From positions 7,604,501 to 7,668,500 of the forward strand of contig JAILWY010000002.1 in the NCBI GenBank assembly GCA_022113835.1: a stretch of 64,000 nt of DNA. Direction: 5' to 3'. The position numbers were made by a program, and so were the translations under genes. The DNA is from Atopsyche davidsoni. Taxonomy: Eukaryota; Arthropoda; Insecta; Trichoptera; Hydrobiosidae. Below, one piece after another: positions 47,231 through 60,700 of this stretch. Each line of letters starts with the position of its first letter. Positions within the stretch are counted from its first letter, which is position 1. The notes beneath the pieces are model-generated. The model did not search any database. It had not been told where the DNA came from and saw only the letters and a list, made by a program, of their open reading frames with translations.

Positions 47231-50200
47231 TTAACACATCATGCTGAGCAGAGGGTTCGCATAGGCCATCGGTTTCACATTCGGATGAGGCTGGAAAAGA
47301 TAATAATAAAGATTTAAATATAAAACATAATATGCAATTTATTAACACATTCATACAATGCTTAAAATAAAGTAGACTCTTGGTTTGCTGGAATCACGTC
47401 ACATTTCAATCAGAGCATTGCTTACAAAAGGAAAAAAAAAAGACTCATCCCAAGTCGAGGGCCAGTACTTTCTAGAAAAAAATTATTTATAACCAAATAG
47501 GCAAATACACTTTGAAATATAACGAAAAATTGTTGTGCAGGCATATTTATAATTTTCAACACAGTTCAATAAACTTAGTCAAGATATCGAGATATCACTT
47601 TTTTTAGTGGTAATAAACATTTTTTAGATCTACTGTTAAATTATATTATTAACTTATGTTTGCTCTCGGTCAAGAGACAATGGTCTTAATCAGTGAGACA
47701 ACAATAATTAGGTAACAAATATTTAAAATAGATAAGCTCACCACAGCCTCGTAAGAAGTGAATTTCGGGAACATTTCTTTTCCATTCATGGTAATAAAGG
47801 CACCCATGTTATCCATAGTATCACTGGAACAAAAATAAAAACTACAAATATCCAACCACTCAAAATCTTCACACAACTCTTATTCGACATATTTAATATT
47901 CCTTCTGTGTTCTGATGAGAACATATTTTAATATATGCATGTATATTCCTTAGATTCTTATACAAAAAAAAACTCTATTTGAGATATTTGACACAATTTG
48001 TGTACAAATATATTTTTGTATGGAAGTAGTCGATAAATCGATACTCTTACTTTTTTTATTTATAATGTTAAATATTTTTTGATAATGTAGTTTACATAGC
48101 ATAGTATCCATGATTTTACATTTCTTTTGCATCATAGGAACTTGAGTCAATCCTTATATATAATAGTTATTTTATTTATTGTATTATTTTGTGTTGATTT
48201 TTCAGAGATCATTTTTTTAAGATATAAATTGCACCAGTTCAAAATTGAGTGTCGAGGTATAAGAAAATTGTTTGTGTGAATCTATATACGTACCAATAAT
48301 TGGGAGCAGAAAAGACGGTGTAGCACTTGCCCCCGTGCGCAACTTCGTAGCCCTCGCTCTTGACCTCGTGGCTGCGGATGATGTAGTCTAGTTTGTTGTG
48401 GTCCAGGAAGCGCATGGTCACGTCCGGCCCGAACTGGCAGCCTACCCCTCGCTTGCTGGGCGCTCGGCCGACCTCAGCTTGGGGGTCCGACCACAGCAGC
48501 TCGCACATTAGGCCTGCAACACGAAACAAGTAATATATTATAGTAATGCAGATATATTTCCACATTTATTAGAATATATATACATACATGTTATAGAAAA
48601 CCATCGATGGTTGTTTATTGCATAAATTGATATGGCTTAGAATGTTTTGTTTTTAAAATTACAATTTATTTTTTTAATGAATCAAATAATTTTTATTTAG
48701 AGTGTGCAAAATTTATGTTTTCAAAATACCACAGTTTTAAATATCTATATACCAATCTAATTTATTTATATATATTATTTTATTAAGTTATGGTGTTATA
48801 AACGGTATCAACTTTAAATATTGATACATACTTTCATAATATAAAAAAATTATAAGTTAATGTTAACTGTGTAAGAATGGATAGAATACCATCAGGTGGT
48901 GGCTGTCTGTTTCTGTCAATTTCTTCAATATCCTTGAGGGTGACATTATCTTGGGAGAAGAGTCCTCCATGCATCACCAGAACTTTGTTATTGAGGCAAT
49001 GGGCGAGAGGCAGCCAGTTGTAGACTTCAGTGAATAGATCTGCCATTTGCGAGGAATACTTAGCTTTGACTTCTCCCTCGAATCCATAAATTTGATTCAT
49101 CGTGGAGGACTCGTGGTTTCCTAAAATGAAAACAAACCTATTGAGTGTCGACAAATTTTGTGGTAGATTCTTGACAGACAAATTTTTATGTTATTTGAGA
49201 TAAAGTTTTCATATTTTGTGAATACATTTACTACTAATATTTAAAAACAATAAAGGTGGTTTTTAATTTTAGTGGTTCATTTTGGTAGTAAATTTGTTGA
49301 TGAAAAATTTTATTGTTCAGCATAAAAATGTTAACAAAAAAAAAATTTAAACCTCTAGACATGAAGAAATGATCAGGATATAAGAGTTTGTAACTAAAAA
49401 GTGTAAAAATACACTCCACACTGAAAGACCCCCGATCCACAAAGTCTCCATTGAACAGGTACGGGTTTGTTGGAGAGGGGAGCCCATTGAGGGTAAATAT
49501 GTTCATCAGGTCATAGAATTGTCCATGAATGTCTCCGCAGACGGTGAACTTTTCTTCATCAGGAATCTTTATGTGAATGAGAGATGGCTGCTTCATCATG
49601 TAAGCTTTGATGTCTACAAGAATCTGGAAGATAAAGAAATAGCAAATGATTTTTCAATTGACATAAATAAACATTGGATACATAAAGATTTTACAGGAAA
49701 TTTTTTTAAACATTTTATGCTTTGGTATTTTATAAATCTATTGGGTTGATGCAAAAGTTTTGACGTAATTTTTTAAATAAAATTAAAAAAAAATCCTCGA
49801 TTTTTATTATTTTTTTAATCAATAATATGATTTCCGTTGGTTCTTATAGCCTTCTCCCACCTTTCTATTAATTTGTTAATACCACTGGAGTAGAATTCTG
49901 TTGATTTTGATTCAAAAAATGTATTAAGGGATGTTTTAACCCGCTCTATTGTATTAAATTTTTTATCATTTAAAAAATTTTGTAGTGACCTAAATAAATG
50001 ATAATCTGAAGGAGCTAGATCTGGAGAATATGGTGGGTGCTTAATTACACCCTAATTTAACACATTTAATTTATCTTGGGTGATCATTGCCACATGTGGT
50101 CGCGCATTGTCATGATGGAACACTACCCCTTTTCTGTTTATTAATTCTGGCCTATTTTTTTCAAAGGCAATGTTTAATTTTTCCAACTGTTGACAGTATC

Positions 50201-53164
50201 GCTCTGCTGTAATTATTTGATTGCGTTCTAGGAGTTCAAAATACACAATACCCTTACAATCCCACCAAACACAAAGCATTACTTTCTTTTAATGGGTTTC
50301 GGCCTTGGTAGTCGTTAATGGGGCTTGTAAAGCCCAATGTTTTTTTGTTTTATTGTACACAACCCATTTCTCATCTCCTGTTACCAAGCGATGCAAAAAC
50401 GGTTCGTGCTTTTGTCTAGCACTTAAAGAAACACATGTTGAGACGCGTTCCATCAAATTGGCAGCCGACAATTGATGTGGAATCCAAAGGTCGTGCCGCG
50501 AAACCATCCCTATGCGTTTCAAATGTCTCAATACAGTTGAATGGTTGACTCCCATCTTCAACGCGATCTCCCAGGTTATTTGACGTGGATTAGTGTCAAT
50601 TATGACTTTTAAATTGTCGTCATCAGACCTCAAAGGCCGCCTGGCCCGTGGTTTATCGATTAATGAAAAATCCCCAGATCGGAATTTTGCAAACCATCTT
50701 TGTGTTAGTCGAACTTTGATGACATCTGTTCCATACACATCGCAAATGTTTTTGGTTGCCACAGTTGCAGTATTGTCTTTATGGAATTCATACAGTAAAC
50801 AGTGACGTAAATGCACTTTATCAACCAACATTTTGAAAAAATATAAGGGGTCTTCACTTTACCCTGGCTGGGAAAAAACTGAATAGAAAGTGGAAGGGAA
50901 GCATCTTTTATACAATAGAATCATTTCAAAACAGATGTTATTCGTCAGTTCTGAGAATTTTTTTTTCGTTGGGATCATACAAAAACGTCAAAACTTTTGC
51001 ATCAACCTAATATTAAGAATGGTTATTTTGCCAAAGCAAGAAGATAGGTATACATTTATTATCATAGGCATCTGCATATAGAGTTCTATTAAATATCTAT
51101 ACCTACATATTTAACTATTTAAACAGTGAAAAGAAACACTGATAATAAGTGTTACCTGTAATAGAGATGCTCTCACCTGATTTTTAGCATTAAAATTGGT
51201 AGTATTTAAAATATGTACAGAACTTGAAAGTTATCATAAATCAATATTCTAGAAACTAATGTCAAGGTCTTCTCGGGGGATTAATTACACCAATAATAAA
51301 ATAATTTCAATACTATTGTATTCTACCTTGTAAGCATATTTCCTATGCAGTTTTTTCTGGTTTTTATAAGTCTCCATAAGCTGGGTTACAAACTCCAATG
51401 TAACTTTATCATCTTCTAATTTGGGTCCATCATATTCATCTTCAATGGCTGAAATCAAACAATTATAAGATAACACAATTTGAGAATAAGTATTAATGAA
51501 CAACCATCCTCTATAAGTCATGTATATTTAAAAACACCAAAGTTTTTCCTCTCAATGTCGAATTATACACATGTCTCTTTGAGTTTGTGCATATACAATC
51601 ATTGTTTAAAATGACATGAAAAATATGTCTCCTTAGCAACATAACTCAACAGGATCCTACAAGGAATAATCATTCAAAATAATAATCATGAAATAGTTTA
51701 ATCAAACTATTTCATGTTAGCTGTAAAGAACTTGCTGAATTATAAAAAGTAGTAAGAAAACTTTTAATTGCTTTTCCATCTTCTTATTTAGTTTAGTGAA
51801 GTTTCTAATCTTCTGACGAAATAAACGAGTTACAGATCACTGAACATGACAATGTGAGGTGGCTGCTCGTATTAATGGAACCAAAAAATTATTGATAATC
51901 AACAAGTCAAACCATCACATTATTTTTTTAATAGTTTAATGTATATATTCTAGCTAGCTAGTGAAGTTAAAGCCAGTTAAAGAAGTTAGTCAATTTTACC
52001 GGGCGCCTGAAAGATACAATACTTCCCCGAGAGTAATGGACTCGAAGGGTGGGAGCCTTTGAAAAAACAATTTGAAATAGTAAAGATTCAGTTATGTTGA
52101 AAATATTGTTTACCAATTCTAAGTCTCATACCACACCTAAATCATAAAGAACTAAAAAATAAAATACTGATTATAAGATACTAGAAGTAATGTAAAAATA
52201 AGTAAATACAAATTAATAATTAAAGATATGGCTACCAAATACTACTATTTTTTTACAAGTAATTTGTTAAAAACAGAGGAATTGTTAATTAGAACTAAGA
52301 CAAATATTTATTGGATTTTAGAAAACGCCCGTCATATTAAAATATTACAAAATTTACATACTCATAGATTCGAAGTCTAATGAATCAGCAATAGACTTCT
52401 CTGGTTTATCAACGGCAATCGCTCTCCCGAATGCCAATGTTTTGACAATTTTGTTGCATTCTGTGAACTTCATTTTTGCACTTTCATCATTTGGTACCAA
52501 TTTGGTTACCTGTAGAAACAAACACATGCACGAAAACAAATATTAATACGTTGATATTACATTCAGTTACACACAAATACCACTATAAGAACACAAAGAA
52601 AAACGAGAAGAATAGGATGGGAAATCGAAATCATAATATTTTACTTACAAATTCAAAGTCCTTAAGCGCTAATTTAAATTTTCCTAGAGACATATAGGCA
52701 GCAGCCCGTCTGTAGTACCCTTTCAAGTAAGACTTATTGTTTTCTATAGATTTGTTCGCGTCAGAGAGCGCACAGCCGAAGCATTCAGTTCTCAGGTAAG
52801 CGATGCTCCTGTTTGCATAATACACCGCATTATTTGGATTTATATCGATGCACTGTGAATATAGTGATATCGCTTCATCGTAATGCTGATCTGTAAAAGT
52901 GAGGTTAGGTTTCATTATTCCGTATTAGACATTACGTACAACAAGTGTAACCACTCAAAATAAACATTGAATAATTTTATTCAGAAAAACATCACAGTAA
53001 GGTACACAAAGTGATATTATACGGGTTTAATTAGTGATAACTATTGATCATTAAATATGAATCACGAACTTACTATTAAAATGCAGATTTGCTTCATCTT
53101 TTAATCCTTCGGCTCTTTCAGTATTTTCACTTGACACGGTTTCAACTTCAGCATTCGAAGACAT
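47231..53164 (-). CDS. PpD3: Serine/threonine protein phosphatase 5 (TPR plus PPP catalytic domain)
   Basis: Hsp90-associated PPP-family phosphatase (PPP5C/PpD3), cytosolic and nuclear. Exons in gene order: 53164-53074, 52890-52649, 52509-52362, 51448-51327, 49623-49353, 49120-48890, 48513-48294, 47823-47742, 47290-47231. All nine join in phase to 488 residues, close to the roughly 500 of animal PP5. Tetratricopeptide repeats occupy about residues 18-125 ([40 protein letters not shown]). The catalytic domain shows GDIHG near residue 232, [33 protein letters not shown] and SAPNYCD, so the metal ligands are intact. The C-terminal tail ends [16 protein letters not shown], the family's autoinhibitory end. 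A mariner lies in the intron 49624-51326. Confidence 0.96.
49741..51010 (-). mobile_element. Full-length mariner element in PP5 intron
   Basis: The 1,270-base element has terminal inverted repeats TTGGGTTGATGCAAAAGTTT and TTAGGTTGATGCAAAAGTTT (one mismatch in about 25) and TA target duplications at 49739-49740 and 51011-51012. It is full-length for the family. It is inserted in the intron between PP5 exons 4 and 5, in the same orientation as the gene. Close terminal repeats and an almost intact ORF point to a fairly recent insertion. Confidence 0.95.
49815..50831 (-). pseudogene. Mariner transposase, inactivated by two in-frame stops
   Basis: About 338 codons in one continuous frame from ATG at 50831 to a stop at 49817-49815. 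The DD34D catalytic motifs are present: [17 protein letters not shown] and [13 protein letters not shown]. The helix-turn-helix N-terminal half includes [20 protein letters not shown]. Two nonsense codons interrupt it, one after the block ending KAETH (near 50290) and one after DKLNVLN (near 50053); no frame shift is needed to read through both. The usual cysteine and tryptophan block ([11 protein letters not shown]) lies between them. Confidence 0.92.
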
Positions 53165-56063
53165 TATTTATAAAATAAAAGTGGCTAATGAAAATATTTA
53201 TTCCTATGAGTTTCACAACCTCTCGACTTTTATGATTCTCTGTCGCCATTCAAGTGTTGCAATCTCGCAGCCCGCAACATGGCCAGCGATGTTGCCATCA
53301 TTCAATATTAAATAACCATTGACAATAATTCTTTCTTACAACGATGAACATGCAAAAGAATTACATTGAAAACAGACAAACGTTTAACAAGAGAAGAATT
53401 ATTATTTAACCAACAAAAATATTCATTTTAATTTATCCACGGCTTTTATTATTCCAATTATCAAAAGGTTGCTAAAAAAAATCGATTTGCTCAAATTTGA
53501 TTGGTCAGATTTAAAATACTCAAAACAACAGCATTTATAATTTATAAATCAGTTTTAAAATATTTTTTTCCACTTGTCATTAAATTTTTATTTTTATAAA
53601 ATAGCTTAAAAAGTAATACAATACTTTTGATGCAATTAAATTATTGTGAATTATTTATTCATGTACAATAAATTATTCTATTATACAAAAAAAAATTAAA
53701 ACTATTTCATACAAATAAGTGAGAATGTTTGAAGTGTTTAAACACTCATGAAGACAAAAGGTTTTTGCTATTTTAAGCTCCACAACCTGCGCGCAGGATT
53801 AAAAGATAAACACCCTTCGTGTAGTCCTATAGTAATTAGCACTGAATAGCCATATTTTACCCATACAGAGCTATGTTGTTAAAATGGCCACATGGACCCA
53901 CTTCCAAATGTGACCCACCGTTATTTTAAAAATATGTAAATGTTTAATATGTAAAAGTTGTTGCTATGAAACAATTTACCTAGTCAATAAGCTTTACAGA
54001 ACAGCATATTATTTTTTTGTTCGATCATTTATAAACCTACACAATACCATTTATTTAAAAATGCCTACAGTACCCAAACACTAACAAAGCCTTTTTAAAA
54101 AAAAAACACACGTTAACAATAACGATCGATAAAAAAATTAAATGAAGCTCTTTGAAAACTACGGCTTATGCCTTAGTGTTTATTAATGGAGTATGCCAGA
54201 GCTACCACCACATGGCATCACATAAAAAAACCATTAAATCAAATTACCACTGTCGGTCACTTAATAGTCTTCGCCGAAATGCTATTGCAGATTTCCGGTT
54301 GAACTTGCATTATATTTTTACTGTGAATTAAAAAAAAATGTGTTGGAAAAAATAGTGGTGCAGTGTTGATGTAACTCGTAAATTATAAATAAACCGTTGA
54401 TGTAGATTTTTATAATATTCAAGAAGAAAAAAAGGCGTGATTATAACATAGATTCTTACATCGTAAAACCTTCCTCAACACACAAGGATGACGAGCCTCC
54501 ATTAGAGTTCGAGTGGTGGATTTGGAGTGGATGGGGAGTTGGTAGATTTTCACGAATATATCACATAAGGTTAGTAGTAAGGCCTCTCTTCAGAAAGGCA
54601 TGGCATGCAGAACATTGTTATATTAAAGGTTATGTCACTAATGATGATGAAAACTAGTTTGGAAAAATTTCCATTGTTCAACCATTTATATAATCTAGAT
54701 TCTAGATAATACGTAATTAGTTTTGTATTCAAAACTGTCGATTATATGCCAGATATTTGGATTTTCACATAGACATCAATTTTTATGTTATTTTTAATTG
54801 AATTTGTTTTTTTAATTAATAAAATAAAAAATATTTTATAAAATAATATAATTTTAAAAATGTACATTTTCCATTGTTTGATGAGATTGTAAATCAATTA
54901 GAATAGCAAGAAGTGAGAATTGCATTTCCACAAAAGGAATACAGCAGGCGAAGAGAAATAATTGCATTTTAATTCTCATTTTTCTATCACTCAAAGGAGT
55001 AGCGTCTAGAATTTAATTAAAATATAAATGTAATGGTAATGTTTTATTATATTCAATTTGAATCAATCAAGTATGGATTTTTAGGTCATCCATTTCTGGA
55101 TGAATCATTGCTTATTGCTAGAAGGTCAATGTTACTGAATATTTAATGCGGTTTATTAGTTTAAGCTGACCTTTTGGTAACGTTAATAGAAAAATATATA
55201 ATTCTATCAATGCTTAAAATTTTATTTACTCAATAAAAGCAATTTTTGCGCTGACCCGAAGGCATGCAAACGAATCTACGACGTATAATCGATTTTGGGA
55301 TTGGGTCTCAACTTGAAAATATATATCGTGTATAAATCTAACAAAGGTTTTTTAAAAGCAATAAAACACAAGATAAAAACGAAGCAATGAGACATTTCAT
55401 GGAATAAAGTTTTGCCTGTTAAAAACATTTTATGAACGATGCAAAGTCATTTAACTATAAATATATATTTGAAGGTAAGCAAGGTCCAGCAAATACGTAG
55501 ATAAATTCCTGATTTTTAATGAATAAAAAAACTGTTTTCACTATGTGATATTGCAAAGACCTCTACACCATACATTGACTGGTCGCAAGTTGTGCCGCGA
55601 CACAAATGAATTTAATCTAAAAAATAAACAATCTATTGTTTATCGAAAACTGACGATTTCATGACTTCCAAGTTGCTGTGTAAATTAAATCGATCGGATC
55701 ATAATTTCATATTGGAAAATGTTTATTCCCGAGAAATTAAAAACCCGCGAAAGGTCTATTAGCATCGGCGGATTAAATTTTGAATACAAATCGGGTAAAT
55801 ATTTTTTTCAATTTCGTCAAAAATGAACTTTTATTTGGAAATGTACACAGAAAAAAATAATTGCTTTGATTTGAATAAATTTGAATGTTCAGTGGCTAAA
55901 GCAAACAATCCACAAAAAGCCCATTTATCTTTGAAATCTTTTTATAAATCTGGAGTGAGCTCCGAATTCATCTGCATAATATTTTTTGATATGGCGGTCA
56001 GAATTTTTAACGAACTGCTCTTCATATCGCGGTTAGGCTCACCTCATAGCCAGACTTTACACA

Positions 56064-56068
<5 letters not shown>

Positions 56069-56128
<60 letters not shown>

Positions 56129-56132
56129 TACT
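56069..56132. repeat. (TA)n microsatellite
   Basis: About 30 TA units, nearly pure, immediately before the dispersed repeat that starts at 56151. Confidence 0.95.
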
Positions 56133-56150
56133 CTTCAATCCATGTACACT

Positions 56151-56276
56151 AGCACCTAAGCCACACCTTGTAAGCCCCATGACCTGCAAGCAGAATCAGA
56201 TTATAGCCACACACTGTATAGTAAGCATAGCCTTAACAGATATTGTAAATTAACATAAAAGAAAATAAAGAATCTT
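56151..56276 (+). repeat. Dispersed repeat, partner of 17583-17713
   Basis: Matches the reverse complement of 17583-17713 over its whole length, including TAAGCCACAC, GTAAGCATAGCC and a trailing GAAAATAAAG. It appears to be the 3' end of a retroelement with a polyadenylation-like terminus. Confidence 0.75.
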
Positions 56277-57661
56277 TAATTTAATATTATATAAATATTT
56301 ATTAAGATTATTTTAAAGGTATCGGTTTTATTATATAATAGGTAATAAAAATGCAAGCGTTATTTGTGAGTCACTCAAACGCGTACCGTTCGAGAGATCT
56401 CTTAAAACTTTAAAACACTTTAAATGTTTATATTTCGGTTTTGAATATTAATAAGTTGTGTCAATGGTCATCGTCAAGACGTTTTAAAAAGCTTATTGGT
56501 TTAATGCGTCACGAGAGACGGCAGGTTATAACAAGGCAAATCGTACAAAAACATTGAATAAACAAGCTTTTTCACATCAATCGAAGCGTTGTTAAAAGTG
56601 CGCTTCAAACAACTATTTTACTTAGTGTCAAGCCTTGTTTGACTAGTTGAAACTTATTAAAAACCATTTTCTAGAAGATGGCTTAGGTGCCGCAACCGAA
56701 ACGTCAAAATATCACGTAAGCTCAATCAACAACGGCCACCGAAACTTTTGAGCTTATTTCAATATAAAATCTTTTTGTTATTTGTACTGATCGGAATTTT
56801 ATTATATAAGGTTATACGTGTACGTTTAATTTTTATCATTTTTTGATAATGTTTATTGATACTAAATATTTTAATAATGTCTAAATTCCTCAAATTTTCG
56901 TGACACTCTTGCATCAAGCTAAGATCAAAGTACACAAATCGGTTTTAAATATGCGGTATAATGTTAAATGTTACTATCTTCTATTGTATTGTGTTGATCA
57001 AAACATTATCCCATGAAAATCTAAATTTCACTTTAGTGAATATTCCACCATGATAAATTTTAAATAAGAAGTCAAATAAAAATTCAATGAAATGAGGTAA
57101 TTTAGGACAGACCGGTGTAATTTGTATTATTCAGTATTTCACCAACAAATATGAATAGCTTAATGACCTGAAAATAACTATTACTGATCTTAATCTCTTA
57201 ACAATTCGTTTGATAAAATGAGGTATTTAAAACTTATTATATTGATTTTATAAGCTATGATGATGTTTAATGATAAAGGACCGACAGAAATAGATACGAT
57301 GGTTTTTTTTGGTTTGGAAGTTTATTGCACCACACTGCATTTGTGTTGACGATGAGTCATGCGAGTTGCTTCGTACGAGATTAAAAAAGTCATCACATTA
57401 TTATAATAGTAATTTATTCAACCTCAATCAAAAACATATTAATTCAAATCGAAAAATAATCTCTTAACCGGTCAATAAGCCTTAAAAAAATAGCACAAAA
57501 AGTCGACTTGCTTGTAAATCAGAGAAGTGGAAAAATAAAAAAATATATATTTGCCATCGGCGAATAGCAAACATCGAAAAATTATGGAAAACAGCGACGA
57601 GTCTCGTTTGATCGCAACGCCGGAGTTTTTTTTTTTCCTCGAATTAGAAACCTGTATATGG

Positions 57662-57668
57662 TATAAAT
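57662..57668 (+). promoter_or_regulatory. TATA box of lipocalin 1
   Basis: TATAAAT lies 86 bases before the start codon at 57748, a spacing that leaves a short 5' UTR. The upstream sequence is AT-rich, which weakens the call, but the second lipocalin has a TATA box at a very similar distance. Confidence 0.55.
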
Positions 57669-57747
57669 ATTAGTTGCATAACGAATTTACCATCACTCGT
57701 CGCCTGGTGATCAGCCGGCGTGGTCATTGTCTAGCATTTGCATCAGA

Positions 57748-60700
57748 ATGATGAAGTTCCTCGTGGTGCTCGTGGTGCTCGTCGCCGTGGCTGCAGCCGA
57801 GATAGAGAGCGACGGGAAGTGCGACCCTTCTCTAGGGGTCGTCGAGAACTTCGACATCGACAAGGTTTGTGGCTCCACATTCGGGTTGTAAATAATAAAA
57901 AAAATTGAGTGTCAAAAAAAGTGGTGATGGTTCATATCTGAAAAGTTATAATTTTCGTCATTGATGATTGACAGACCATTCAAGAGCCAGACGCAATAAA
58001 CTAGACACCTCAAGGGTTAATACGTGTAAAGCTGAAATATTCCTCCATAATGAGTGCTATAATATACATGCATTTAAAGTTTAAATATTAATATTAAAAA
58101 AATTGTACAAAAAAAGCATTTTTTTTACTGTAACGTTATGCTCGCACCAATGGACGATTTAAAAACGTCATTCAAAATATATTATTTTATTACAAAATTA
58201 TTTATTTTCTATTTCTACATTACGTGAGCATTTTAAAGAATATATATATTTTTTATAAAACTAACGAAAACAACATAATAATAACACACAAGTCAACAAG
58301 AGTTGAAGGCTGTTTCCTCAACTGCCATGTCAATTAAAATTCTGTACGAACTTTTCATTGTCTATTTTTCAGAAGCAATAATAATAAATAACCTAAGCAG
58401 TGCCATTGTAATGGCGGGCCGCACACATGATACATTCGTATACTGTTGTTTAAATTATATCCGACGTGAATGTACACAACGTATTATCATGATTTGTTGG
58501 TCGGACCTCTGTCAAATGTCCGAATCATAATGGAGAATGTACTTCGTTCCGCGGCGTAACTCTTTTGAGCCAGCCTGTAGATACACCACCCGGGATGCGA
58601 ATCGGAAACCGTTTCTAAAGAATATATTTTTATTAGAACCCTTAAATATAAACAAGCACATAATCTGCAATAGACGTTCTGATCTGTGAAGTCTTAATAT
58701 TTTGATAATAATTGGTCAAACAAAGTCAATGCGGTTTTCGATTTTTCTATACTGTGTACTATAAAATTCGTATAAAGTGTATGTAATGGTGTTTTTTAAA
58801 AATATAATTAAATTGTTTTGAATATGTATAATATAGATAAACGACATTAATGACTATGCAGACCGATCGATTATGCAATAAATCACTAAAGTTAAATTAG
58901 TCATTTCAATAGCAAGATGTTACAAATTGATTTTCATACATGTACAATATTTATCAAAAAGCAGTTATGCATCGTCATCATTTTTTTCAAAGTATATAAA
59001 TATATTAAAAAATATATTTTTTGTGTACAATATTAAAGCATATATTACAGGTTGTTTTTCAGTGTAAATAATATTATACAACATGTCACATTGTCATAAA
59101 GTGGTATTTCTCATATCGGTTATGTCATTGATCCAATACGAAAAAAAAAATAGCCGCGGCATTATTTGACGTGTCTTGCGTAATGAAAATTAAATATATT
59201 ATCTGATGTATTATTAAAAACACATGAATGCCTGTATAATCTCATGGCTGTGTTTGATAATAGGCAATCTAGTCACAGTTGGTAGATTTTTGTTGAATTA
59301 AAAACACGATCAGAGTAACACGAATTATAGCATAATTTATTACGAAGATACAGGTTTTTATTTTCCGGGTTTAAAACAGAACTAAGCGTTTTTAATATTG
59401 AAAAACATGTCACATAAAAATACTTTACCAAGTGTGAATTTAATTATACATTCAATTTTATTTAAAGTCATAAACACACTAATCAATTGTATATCGTAAA
59501 AAAATGTGGCATTTGTGAGTTTTATGTTATAATTTTTGATAAATAAACAGACCATTTAATTTTGTATCAATTTTTATCGTTATTGTTCTACTTGATGTTA
59601 TTTTACATTTGAAATTGAAAATGAACAGTCATACAGTTTTTTTTATATCTTCATTGCACGAGTAGGAGACATCTTAGCTGAAAACTATTATCACATAAAT
59701 ATGTAAAAAAGAAAGTCTACAGAGAAGAGATGAAAAAGTTGATAGTAGAAAATATTCAAAAAGATTATAGCTCTGCCCGATTTAGTATGTCTCCGGAATT
59801 TGCTTTAATGTACACTCGGAAAGCCTGCGACATTAAGTGTTTACATTTGCTCTAAAGTTAGAAACTATACATAGTTACAATGAATTGAAAAATGTTACTC
59901 ACTGCTTTACCTGATTTTGAGCCCGGAGCTTGAAGATCAGCAAGTAAGTGTGCTAGCCACCGAGCAACTATGTAGTCAAATTTCGACAAACAATCATACA
60001 TAATTGGATGTATGATTGTTTATATGTTTTTTTACAGTACTCTGGCACTTGGTACGAGATCTACCGGTACGAGATGAAGTACCAGCGCGGGGGAGACTGC
60101 GTCACAGCGCAGTACGGGATCAAGGAAGGGGGGGGTGAGCGTCCTCAACAGGATGGTTCTGGGGGGGAAGGCTTTCACCGTGATGGGGGATGCCGTGCGC
60201 CAGGAGGGGGCCAACGGAGCCGGGAAACTACAAGTCACCTTCCCCACTTTCAGTGAGATAACAAACAATAATACCAAACACTCATTCAGACTGCGATGGG
60301 GTGTTAACTGCTGAAAAAGAAAAAATAAAATAATAATAAATAGGCGTAAACAAAAGCTTAGTAAAAAATAAAAAAAATAATATTTGTATTCATTTAAAAA
60401 ATCTGCCTCGTTTGTAGACAGGAAATTCGCCGAAAATCTGCATAAAAATTGTATAAATTAATAACTAAAAATTAGTTGGCAAACAACCGCTAATCACTAA
60501 ACCACAAGACGCCAACTACGGTTTGAATATATTATTATTAATAAAAATAAATCAAGCGATATAAACTGATACTGTTGCCAGCCATTTGGTTTTTAGGAAA
60601 ACACACAGTGATAATTGCAATATATAAAGAGTAGGACGCGAATGACACATTTATCTGACAGCCTCTAATTTATTTTGTTGCAGATAACACTTCTCCATAC

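Larger units (their letters stand above)
53165..57661. other. Gene-poor AT-rich region
   Basis: No gene found in 4.5 kb. The PP5 promoter should lie in the first few hundred bases, which are less AT-rich near 53220-53300. A (TA)n run at 56069-56132 and a dispersed repeat at 56151-56276 are listed separately. The remaining ORFs are short and low in complexity. Confidence 0.6.

Noticed and set aside
50053..50290. Programmed readthrough of the two stops in the mariner transposase
   Set aside because: Mariner transposases are not known to use readthrough; independent nonsense mutations in an intronic copy are the simpler explanation.
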